Assembly (NCBI GenBank): GCA_019155205.2 | Contig: JAHNZQ020000308.1 | Location: 4,622,512 to 4,686,511, forward strand | Length of the DNA stretch: 64,000 nucleotides | Origin: Gracilaria vermiculophylla | Lineage: Eukaryota; Rhodophyta; Florideophyceae; Gracilariales; Gracilariaceae | Direction of reading: 5' to 3' | Part shown: piece after piece, positions 30,069 through 39,791 of the stretch | Layout: each line of letters begins with the position of its first letter | Numbering within the stretch: the stretch's first letter is position 1 | Notes under the pieces: model-generated | Told to the model about the DNA's origin: nothing | The model's input: the letters and a program-made list of their open reading frames with translations, nothing else | The model's database searches: none | Program-made: the position numbers and the translations under genes

Positions 30069-31821
30069 TCACCCAAGCCATTTTCGAAAGACTTTGGCTG
30101 CTTTGCGAGCGTTCGCTACTTTCATATTGAAGCAGTATTTAGAGGATAAATGACTCGAGATGCTTTCCTCGTCCATTTTGCAAAGAGCCGAGAACAATGG
30201 CGAAAGGATGTGAAATATCTCTTCGTACCTTTCTCGCAAGCTATGAAACCCTCTCAGACAACAAGCATGGAAATTATCCCAGATTCCTATGTCCTTCAGA
30301 CAGCGCTTCATTACCTTGGGAATTCCTACCTTTGGTTGCGCGGGACCTTGGAACACATCTTCAAAAGCATGTAAGTAAAGCGCAGCACCGTCTTTGACAC
30401 AAAACGTGTCTTTCTGCAGGGTATTGATTCCGCATATATACGCTGCTGTGAAGGCCCCGGCGGCGCTTCGAATAAATTGATCTGCTACAGAGGGGTCCCT
30501 CCCGCGAGTGTCCTGCCAGAAGTCGAAACAAAATCTAGAGAAACTCTGTGTATGGCAGAATGCCCGTATTATCCCATGCTCCATTCCGGAGGCAATGACA
30601 TCCAAAGTGACGCATATTGGTGCTGCCTGCACATCGGGACACGTTAAACTCGGAACGGACCAAACGCAGTTGAAAAAGACCAACATCATTTGACAAAGCT
30701 GTACTTTGAGCATATTTGTTCCAGTGCGAATGATGAGACGTGGGAATAGTGGTCTCATGTTCGCAAAATGCACAATGTCCTCCTCGAATGATAGATGTCG
30801 AAGCTCAATGGCTGTTTGATCCATCTCTACGCGCACGGTTGCTGATTCCGCAAGCTGATGGTCAGGATAGTAGTCCTCTATATTGTCGGACTGTGACGAA
30901 AAGTGTAAGGATCCTTCCTCATCGGGACCGTTGAAAGAATGTTCTTGAGGCAAAGTGGGTGCCCGAAATGGATGAGATATTAGCTGAAAACCAAAGTCAT
31001 ACTTGTCTTTCCGCGGTTGTTCGAATATGACATGTCGAAAAAAATCTTCACTCTGGAGATCAACCTGCGCAAAGGAAAGCATCTCATGGCACACAACGAT
31101 TGTGTTAGTCTCGCTTTTTCTGAGCAGCAATGTGTATTATGCAAAAAGGGGCATATATGGATACTGTATGAGCACATACCATATCTACTGGCACACGCAT
31201 GATATCTCTACTTCGCTTGTGAGCCAAGCAGCTGGACTGCGAGGCAGAGGAACCACGCGCAAAACACCACTGATTGTATCCGCGGGACACAAATGAAATC
31301 CTTAGTTGCAACTTAAGAAACGCGGGGTGCTTTCTGAGCAACAAAAAGCGCAGTTTAAGCCTTCTCGAAGAACACAAACGCATCAACAACGGCCGCAAGA
31401 GTGGGGAAGCGTCCGTGGGCACATGACTTTGAACAGAATGTAAAACAAGGGGAAATATGAGCAACAGCTGCTGTTCGTCGCAGTCGGCAACAAGGCGAGG
31501 AGTTACCATCTTTTCAGTCAAGAGGTCTTGAAGTATGTGGTTTGCGGACATTTGCTCGAAGCTCGGTTCATGATATGAGTCTGAAACACGTGGGAATCCC
31601 GGAGCTCTTGACGCCGGCGATTTTGGAGAAGAAGGAGGTGAAGCGGAACGAGACGGAAAACGCTCTCCAAAGCACATTGACGTAGTTGATGGCAATTTCG
31701 GCGCCTTGACAGACGCTCTCAACGCGGAGGGTGCGACATTGAGTGGCCTTGATTCAGATGAAAGTGTCGCTTCTCCGTTAGAAGACGCAACGGGCGACAA
31801 CGGAGGTAAAGTTGATGACAT
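30069..31821 (-). CDS. PI4-kinase-like protein with degenerate catalytic motifs, two exons
   Basis: A two-exon model, 31821-31180 and 31064-30069, gives 545 residues. Residues about 85-150 resemble the helical PIK domain (SPLLRPLLMRLCSSRRLKLRFLLL). The rest follows the PI3/PI4-kinase lobe order: RTGTNMLKVQLCQMML at 327 parallels the GDDLRQ segment, and FIRSAAGAFTAAYICGI parallels the SCAGYCLVCYLL helix. At the next positions, where active enzymes carry DRHxxN and IDFG, this protein has INTLQKDT (427-434) and LHAFED (445-450). All catalytic and metal ligands are lost, so it should be a pseudokinase. The first 80 residues are Ser/Pro-rich. The open reading frame across both exons argues against simple decay. 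PI4K-beta is the closest family by eye; moderate confidence. Confidence 0.55.
31065..31179 (-). other. Intron of the PI4-kinase-like gene (115 nt)
   Basis: On the minus strand the donor GTATGT starts at 31179 and the acceptor GCGCAG ends at 31065, phase 0. A GACTAAC branch candidate lies at 31104-31110, 40 bases from the acceptor. Joining at these sites keeps both long frames in register and removes the in-frame stops between them. Confidence 0.7.
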
Positions 31822-32497
31822 ACTCGCAAAAAGTATTTACTGATGTTGAACATGATGACGCCTTGCACGCGAACCGACGGGGTGCGCACATCGACGGTTT
31901 TTAAGTCCCTAGTGGCACATGTCCGATTCACTTTTGTGCAAGAACGGTGGTGCCACGTGGATTCGCAGCTGATGCACCCTCTCCACAAACACCCTGGGGA
32001 CTTTTCAGGATTAACCCGTTCCAATGCTGCTGAATCTTGGGTGCCATGACGCCAACGTCTCAAATAAAGTATCCGCCATGATTGGTGCACCGGTCGGCTG
32101 AACGCGCTTGGGGGTTATAGCTCACCGACATCGATTTTTTGGTGAGACTGCAAGCCAATATTTCCTAATACGGACATGCCGTTCTTCAACTGCGGTGGTA
32201 TGGTATAGCGAGTTTCGGCTCTCGCTGATATTTGGCGCGAGATTCATCGCTCTCTGTTGAACACAAGGTGAAGACGAGAGAGGCTCTTGTGCGACTTTCG
32301 CAGCAGGTTGAGTTTTCAGCGCGAATGGGGTTTCTCTTGATCGCCTTTTACCCAACCACGATAGTTCGTACTGGTGCGTAGTCTCGTCAGAAGCGCCTAC
32401 CGGCTGTTTCATAGCAGTTGCATCCTGCTGTGAACGAAAACATATTGCGGCAACTTATTTCCCTAATCACCGCCCTTTACCGTCCTTCTCGACGGAC
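31822..32497. promoter_or_regulatory. Shared divergent promoter, PI4K-like / ACAD11-like
   Basis: A 676-base gap between outward-facing starts with only short open frames. An extra 5' exon of the PI4K-like gene could lie here, but none was recognised. Confidence 0.4.
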
Positions 32498-34962
32498 ATG
32501 GTCGCTCAAGAAGATCAGTCTGCGATATTCCAACGAGCACAATGCTCTGACCTTCTTTCATGGGCTATTTCAGGCGGAGTAGCCCCACTCAAAGAGCTAG
32601 ATTTTTCTCGAGGAACGCCAACCGTAGAGGTGACACAGTTCAATTATGGGCAGTCCAATCCCACGTATTTAGTAACTGTGATGGATTCTGAGCAGCAGGC
32701 AAAAGTGTTCAAGTTCGTGATTCGCTCTCAACCAAAAGGAAAACTGTTGAAAGGCGCCCACCGCATTGATCGAGAATACCGTGTACTTTCCGCACTGGCC
32801 TTCTCCCCTGTCCCAGTTCCTCAGGTGTATGGGTTTTGCGAAGATAAATCATTACTAGGTGCTCCTTTTTACGCCATGAGTTATGTGGAAGGTCGGATTT
32901 TTACAGACATAAGTTTGACAGAAATTCGCTCCGCTGCTGAGAGAGCAGAAGTGTTCAACGAAGCACTACGAATGCTGAAAACGCTGAGGCAAATTGATAT
33001 CAGCCAATATCGTCTTCACGGGCTCAGTTCGTCTCGTATCCCATGGATTGATAGGCAACTTGCCACATGGTATCGCCAATATCGTGCAAGTAGGGTGCCC
33101 AATGTCGACTATACAGACATGGAGCGGCTATACCACAAATTGATCTTGGAGAGAAACCAGTTGTCTAAGAACGCAGCGGAGAAATCTTATGAAAACAATT
33201 TGATACACGGCGACTTCCGCCTCGACAATTTGGTGTTCCACCCATCAAAGCCAATATGTCTGGCTGTATTAGATTGGGAATTGGTTTCCATCGGAAATCC
33301 GTTGGCTGACTTGGCATCATTTCTGACCCCATACCACATGCCAAAAGCCGCATCCCTTGTGCCATTGTTGCGCTCGATGGCATTTACCCAACCTCGGCCT
33401 ATCGGAATTCCACGAGAAGATGACATTCTTGCATATTACTTGAGCGATATCGACGTTGGTGTAGAGCACATTCTCTCAGACTTAAAGATTTTCTTGTCGT
33501 TTGTCTTCTTTAAGTTTGCCGCCATTCTCTATGGAATACAACACCGCTCCGTCCAGGGGAATGCAGTTTCCAAGTATGCGAACAAAGTTGTTAGACACAC
33601 ACGCTTTTTTGTGCAGGGAGGATTAGATGTGCTACAAATGAGTTCTATACTTTACCTGAGCAACAAATTGTCACCTTCCTCGTCCGGCGGGGCCTTACTG
33701 CTCAACAAGGTTCTAAGCTTCATAAATCAAGAAGTCAAGCCTCTTGAAGAAAACTACTTCGCTCACATTAGATCTTCAAGACGGTGGGAGACTTGGACAC
33801 CCTTGAAATCTCTCAAGCTCAAAGCCAGAGATGCCGGATTGTGGAACTTCTTTTTGCCAAAAGAACTTGGAGGGAGATTGTCTGCTCTTGAATATGCACC
33901 GATTGCCGAAGTGACTGGAAGGTATCTGTTCGCGCCTGAGGTATTTAACTGCTCAGCACCAGACACAGGTTTGTTGTATCATGATTGAGCACAGCGATTC
34001 ACGGCAATTTACTGACCAGATGTATCACCTTTATTTCTCAACCGGTAGGTAATATGGAATTGTTGGCGAGATTCGGAAACGACATACAGAAGAAGAAGTG
34101 GCTGGTTCCTCTATTGAATGGAGAAATACGCTCATGTTTTGCTATGACTGAACCAGAGGTTGCATCTTCTGATGCAACGAATCTTTCAACTCGAATCCAG
34201 AGCAGCGGAAGTAAATATTGCATACAAGGGCGTAAATGGTGGGCAAGCGGAGCGATGGACAAGCGCTGCAAGATCATTCTTTTAATAGGAAAAGGTCCAG
34301 AGAGCACTTTGCAAAACAAACGACATAAACAGCATTCGATCATCTTAATTCCAATTTCAACTCCGGGCGTGAGATTATTGAGACCACTCAGTGTGTTTGG
34401 ATATGATGATGCTCCTCATGGACATGCTGAGATAGAATTCGACAATGTCCTCGTGGAAAGAGCTGAATCATTGCTATTCACGGAAGGTGGAGGGTTCGAA
34501 GTCGCTCAAAGCCGACTCGGGGGTGGTAGATTGCACCATTGCATGAGATTAATAGGATGCGGTGAGAGATCATTGGAACTACTTATGAGACGTTCCAAGA
34601 AACGACATGCTTTTGGTAAAACACTTTGGGAAAACGACGCAGTTCAGCAACAAGTGGGTGAATGCAGGTGTCATTTGGAAGCCGCGCGTAGCATTACCCT
34701 GCGCGCCGCAGCGGCTCTGGACAGTGGTAATGTGCACGAAACTCGACGTCTAGTTGGTGTCGCCAAAGTAACTGTCCCCCAACTAATTTCGAAAGTCGTG
34801 GATAGGGCTATACAGGTCCACGGCGGTTTAGGTGTTTGCCAAGACTCTGTCTTGGGTATTTTTTATGTACATTCTAGAACACTGCGGATTGCAGATGGTC
34901 CAGATGAAGCCCATTTGATGAACCTGGCAAAAATGGAGAACAAACGGTATGCGAAACTATGA
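32498..34962 (+). CDS. ACAD11/IBR3-like kinase-acyl-CoA dehydrogenase fusion, two exons
   Basis: Exons 32498-33968 and 34049-34962 encode 794 residues. An aminoglycoside-phosphotransferase-like domain (about 20-330) carries the Brenner motif HGDFRLDN at 237-244 and the metal motif LDWE nearby. An acyl-CoA dehydrogenase domain fills about 410-794, with the FAMTEP and VASSDATN stretch, KWWASG, the GGGRLHHCMRLIG segment, AIQVHGGLG and RIADGPDE. This is the ACAD11 (animal) and IBR3 (plant) layout, used in peroxisomal or mitochondrial oxidation of long or 4-hydroxy acyl-CoAs and of indole-butyric acid in plants. The chain ends in AKL, a PTS1-type peroxisomal signal. The catalytic base cannot be fixed by eye. 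Length is close to ACAD11 (780). Confidence 0.92.
33969..34048 (+). other. Intron of the ACAD11-like gene (80 nt)
   Basis: Donor GTTTGT at 33969, acceptor GGTAG ending at 34048, phase 1. Splicing joins CSAPDT to GNMELLARFG, a conserved run in ACAD11. A TACTGAC branch candidate is at 34010-34016. Without splicing the frame stops at 33988. Confidence 0.92.
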
Positions 34963-37208
34963 ATTCCGTGAACGGATTGAAAGATCTGTGTTGAAACTTC
35001 CAAAAAGTATTCGTTACCCGTACAGAGCAATATCTGTACGGGTTCAGCTTTGATATATTATACCGAAGGCTATGGTGGATGGAAAATGTTTCTTGTCAGA
35101 TATCGCGGTGTAGACAGACTATCGTGCATGAAGATTCGGAAGTAACTAGATGTGTTTTCTTCCTTCAAACATTTCTTCCATTGTCTGTGGATGATGAATG
35201 TTTTAATGAATGTTTTTAGTTTTCCCGCGGCTCTGCTTTGTTTGCCGTGTGCTCAAAACTCATATGAATTTCGACCACGAATCTCAGATATTCTTCTTTA
35301 CCTCGTCTATCTTCATACGCTTCCAAGCTTCGTACTCAGCTCATAAAATATCTTCAATCCTAATTCATGCTCACCACATTGAAGTGATTTTGTATAGATG
35401 AAGAGCCTCGATGGTTTTTCTGTCACTGAAACTAGGCCATTTCTGCGATGGGATCTCCGATATTCTTAGAGTTAGTATCTTTACAAAGACAGTCGAAAAG
35501 TGCACAGCTAAAAACAAATTGGTTGCAGTAACATCAACAAATCAATACTCATACACCATGAGACAATGTTTCGACCGGCAAAGATGATGAAATTCATCAA
35601 AAAACTACGAATGGGAGCTAATAATGCTTCGGAGAACCTCTCGCCCCACAGTCACACAATTGTTCTACACAGCGGCACAAATTACGACTTATTGTTTGCT
35701 CCAACAGAAGATTTGTCTTAGCACGTACTGCTTGCTTGGCGTTGGCCATGATTTCAACAATCACATCAGAAACAGAAAGCTATTAGGTTTGATATAAAGG
35801 TTTGCATCAACGGTGCTTCCAGAGAATCCGAAAAAACATGAACTGATTCTTCTGAATGATATGACAGTGGCGACTGGGTCTATTGGATAATCTACCGGCA
35901 TATAGAAGTTCGCTCAATTGGGCTGCTCGATTCCAAGTTGGAGGCGTAAAGAAACGTCGGCCATATGGACAAAGGGATGGATCAATCTCTGGTTCAGTCG
36001 CTTGAGTGTAATGGAGTTCCTCAAGTGTGTAGTGCTGGATGAGAAGGTGACGCTGGAATTGAACATTCTCCTTAACGTCATTGAGTCATAAGCGACAGTG
36101 GCTAGGTACGAATGCAATTCGCAAATCGAAAAGACATTGGTGATCTGGTTTAATGCCCTGCAACAAAAGTACTAGCTTGGAGAATGATCGCCGTTTTCAA
36201 ACATGAGGTTTTGACAAATGTCGTGAGCACGAACGTTGCGTACTGAAGCCATTGTGAGGTTATCACGGGATAAAGTATTACGAGACTGACCGAGTCGGAT
36301 GCCACACGGTGATTACTTGGCAGAGGTCTGTTGACAAGTCATGTGGTGAAGGCCAGCAAGGGAAGTTTTTTCGCCAGACGCAAAACAATTGGCAGCCGGA
36401 AATGATTTTCGCAACCCGGGAAAAGTGGACCGGACGCTAAAGACAGTTGACGAGGCCTTGTGTCAATGAAAAACTTTTGGACCACTCGTCACAGCTTTCC
36501 ACCTGCCGCTGAATTTTTAACGAGCCGGCACAACTTTTACCAATTGACGTCGCTTCCAGTCCGCTAAAGCTTAAAAACACCTCGAATATGGGTTTGTTTA
36601 GGTCTTTACATACATACCTGCAAAGCTGTTGCTCAGCCCCCAAAGATTTCGGAGAGAATGTTTCATGAACAGTTCTCCTCCTAGCCCGGTGTAAAAAGGT
36701 ACGGACCATACCTTCTTGTTCAGAGTTACCGCTGCAACCTTAGTACGGGGAGAGGAAAGTCCGAAAAGTTTCGCCTACCCCTACACCCTTGTGTGATGCT
36801 GTGCGAAGGTGGGTTTGGTTTGTGCTGGAGCTACTGTAGACGATTCTGAATCTACACTAGTTCTGTGTCCTTGGAAGGGATTTCTGGCACCGCTCTCCCA
36901 AGCATATCTGAAATAGTTATGCAGAGCTGTTGCAGACGATCTGAAATTCTGCAGATATTGTCAGTTTGCCAAACATTTCTTCGCTGAAGCATAGCAGAAC
37001 AATACGCACGTTCATAAGTTACTCTGACTGCGCCGTGGGACGTGCGGTGCTTCGCTATGTCGTGCGCCGTGCGCTTGTAATTCAAACGTGCCTCGCAGTC
37101 TTTTGGGGCGCGAACGACACCATGAAGAAGAGTATCGACCCATCAACATTGACCCGGCAGGTCAAGAACAACCTCTTTCCGTTAGATTGAGGTGTACTGC
37201 TGATCAGC
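34963..37208. other. Intergenic region, no coding gene seen
   Basis: About 2.2 kb after the ACAD11-like gene with only short frames of no more than 90 codons. Around 36750 there is a GAGGAAAGTCC word that recalls the CR-I region of RNase P RNA, but no matching distal conserved region was found, so no RNA gene is called. Confidence 0.5.
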
Positions 37209-38093
37209 ATGTCTCACCTTGCAACTCTGTCAGTATCGATGCCAAACCCGATAAAAAGAAGCAGCATCAGCAAACCATTTCAAAGACACAATTCCGAGGA
37301 GCTAACAGCAATCGACATATCGCCGCCACGCCGTCACTCCAATCTCCTGAAAAGCATCAATCCTCCGTTTGTGGAGAACGCACTCCTTTCGCCATGTTCT
37401 TCATGCGATCTCTCATTCCTTGCGGGCTATTCGTGGATACTGCGCCCCAGCATATTGCTCATTTGGCGCGTTTCGATGTTTCTGTACGGGGCTGTCACCT
37501 TGACGGTGATTGCTGTTTCAGAGATCCCCCGAGTGTACTCCTTGTCATTTTCCATATACTGCGCACAGCTGATTAGTTGCTGCGTCTGCATTTTGTCTAG
37601 TTGTTTATCTGTGTTCGGAAGAAGAAAAGGGTTTCAAAGACGAGACTCACGACGGCGAAGCGATTTCGTCCATGTGGTAGACACCACGGCAATCGTTCTA
37701 TCACAGAACCTGATTACCTTGTGTCTATACAACGATATTGTGGTTTTAATACGAGACGAAATAAGCACCGAAAACCACGCGGTGTTCAAGCTGACGCATT
37801 GTTACAATCTCATTCCCGCAGGGTTCGAATTGGTTCTGGGCTGTGCAGAATTTCGCGCATCGTATTACGTGATTATCGCTGTACTCGAGGTTTCATTGTT
37901 AAGCTCTGCGTTTCTTGCGAGGTACGTGCCATGGATGCCGAAAGTAAGGCAAGTTTACGAGGATTTGTGGCACGATGGCAGCAACGCATCAGCAGTGTTG
38001 ATGGCATTGCAAATGGGGATCATCGGAATTCTGTGTGCTGTAGCCGTGATGGGGGCTCAAAAAGTCAGGCAGCTGCTCATAAGAAGAGTGTAA
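37209..38093 (+). CDS. Multi-pass membrane protein, unknown function
   Basis: A 294-residue frame with a hydrophilic N-terminus (about 75 residues, Ser/Pro/Arg-rich) followed by hydrophobic segments at about 80-104, 112-136, 155-178, 195-213, 218-238 and 262-284. This suggests five or six helices and a basic loop at 138-151 (GRRKGFQRRDSRRR). The HCYNLIPAGFELVLG stretch loosely recalls Rolling-stone or FAR-17a/AIG1-like membrane proteins, but not enough to name a family. It is the first gene to break the strict strand alternation. The regular spacing of helices over one open frame makes a real gene likely; function is unknown. Confidence 0.55.
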   Translation: MSHLATLSVSMPNPIKRSSISKPFQRHNSEELTAIDISPPRRHSNLLKSINPPFVENALLSPCSSCDLSFLAGYSWILRPSILLIWRVSMFLYGAVTLTVIAVSEIPRVYSLSFSIYCAQLISCCVCILSSCLSVFGRRKGFQRRDSRRRSDFVHVVDTTAIVLSQNLITLCLYNDIVVLIRDEISTENHAVFKLTHCYNLIPAGFELVLGCAEFRASYYVIIAVLEVSLLSSAFLARYVPWMPKVRQVYEDLWHDGSNASAVLMALQMGIIGILCAVAVMGAQKVRQLLIRRV

Positions 38094-39791
38094 TGGCCCT
38101 ACTCCGACGCAAGGAACGGATCGTTGCGCGTCGTTGAAGCTTGCGCTACATCACGAGCCTTGCAGAGAGGAGAAATATCGTGCAATCTGATACAATCTTC
38201 GACCGAACCTCGAGCGATGAGGAGTTGTACTCTTCATAAGATGAGAGAGGATACAGTGTAAATGAAGAAGCGACGGACACGCGCCACAGGGCCGTGATCA
38301 TCATCAGCATTCCTCTGCAGTGGATGGTTCTCATAATATGGTCAGCCTCATGGTCCATCTCCCTTCTCTCAAGTGAAATAGATATTATAAAACGGTCGGT
38401 GACTCTTCAACGGTGGGGAACGCCCGGCCTGAAAGAATCGGTGCAAGGTGTGCACCTTAGTAGTCCAAACATAACTCGCCTGGCCAGGCAAATCGGGGGG
38501 AGTCACCTGAAGCGTGTGAAGTCAGCGTTCGGCGCTTGCAGTGTAGTTGGACAGCCTGGGCTCGCGAGGGACAAACATGTTAACGATGGAACTGCTCGGG
38601 TCCATTTTTGGTACACTATGAAGACAGTGTGCATAAACCTTATTGCGACAGCCTCATTGGAGAAAGAACAACGCATTGCACGTCTTCCAACGCGATACGG
38701 ACTAAATCACCCAACGGCGAGGGTGGTGGGGGCGGTTTCGAGACAGTCATATGGCGACAGCTAGGCAACATATCACGCGAAAATCTCCACATGCGCGGTT
38801 GTAGTGGACACTACCCAAAACATGACAATTTTTGAAGCGCGCGAGTACGAGCGCCACAGGCCATGCCCTAATACCCACGTTGCCCAATCAGCATGAGAAG
38901 CGGCTTCAGACAAGCTTAAGCGGGTCTTCTATGAGCCCCGTTTATTAGTCCTTCTTCCGTCTATCGCCGCCAGCCACAGGCATAACAGCTCCTCGTTCAC
39001 CTCGCTGGCGGCTCTTGTGCGGACGCGCTACAAGCTACGGTAAAAAGAGGGTTGCTAGTTCTAAGCACAAAGAAAGGGTCGCCGGGTGCCCGGAATGCGC
39101 TCGGGATACCCTTCGCGCATCTCAATGCTGGCCCCCGTTTAATCTGTCGAGAGGAGAGTTTCTCCAAGCCGCACTGTTGGCGCATAGGATGAAGCCGTTG
39201 GGCGTCCGCCACGCCGGATCGCAGGAGGGCGTCCGCCGTCAGCACACGGTCGATGACTGTGGCACGACTACACCGTTCCACCAGAGGGCCACTAACAACC
39301 CGAAACGGGGCACTGCGCAACAAGCGGAACTCATAAAAATTAACGGAGAAAAAGGAAAGCCGCGCCCAGCGCTTCCAACTGCCGACCGTTTCGGCACTGT
39401 TCCGGCAGCCAATAAAAAGGCGCCACTGCTGAGTCAGGCGCATCTGGTCAAAGGCAGCTCCTCCTCATGCCCTCTATAGAGTCGTACTTAAGCTCAACGA
39501 CAGCCCCCAACTCGCGCCCATCGCGCCCATTCGCCGTTATTCGCTGCTCTAGCAGCTTCCCAGTCAGCTGACCATGAACACTTCCCAACATCGGCCCATG
39601 GACGATGGACAAATCCCTTCTCCCATCGCTCGCTTTCACGCGACAACTATCATGAATACCGACGGATCGGCATGCTCGCTCGAGCCTTTACATTTTCAGC
39701 TACGCATTACTGGGTTTGGTTGACCAGCTCACAAAATGTACAATGCAACTGAACCTCGCGCCCCTTCATAATCAATGGCATTAGGTTGTGC
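38094..39791. other. Convergent intergenic spacer, no gene seen
   Basis: About 1.7 kb between the orphan membrane protein and the 3' end of the RBR gene. Frames of 156 and 154 codons exist on plus but have no domain character and are overlapped by frames on the other strand. Nothing else was recognised. Confidence 0.5.

Noticed and set aside
33985..34962. Acyl-CoA dehydrogenase as a separate gene starting at 33985
   Set aside because: That start lies within the intron; joining at 33968/34049 gives the continuous ACAD11 segment.
38294..38764. 156-codon plus frame after the orphan membrane protein
   Set aside because: Only the first 20 residues are hydrophobic; the rest has no domain or repeat character.
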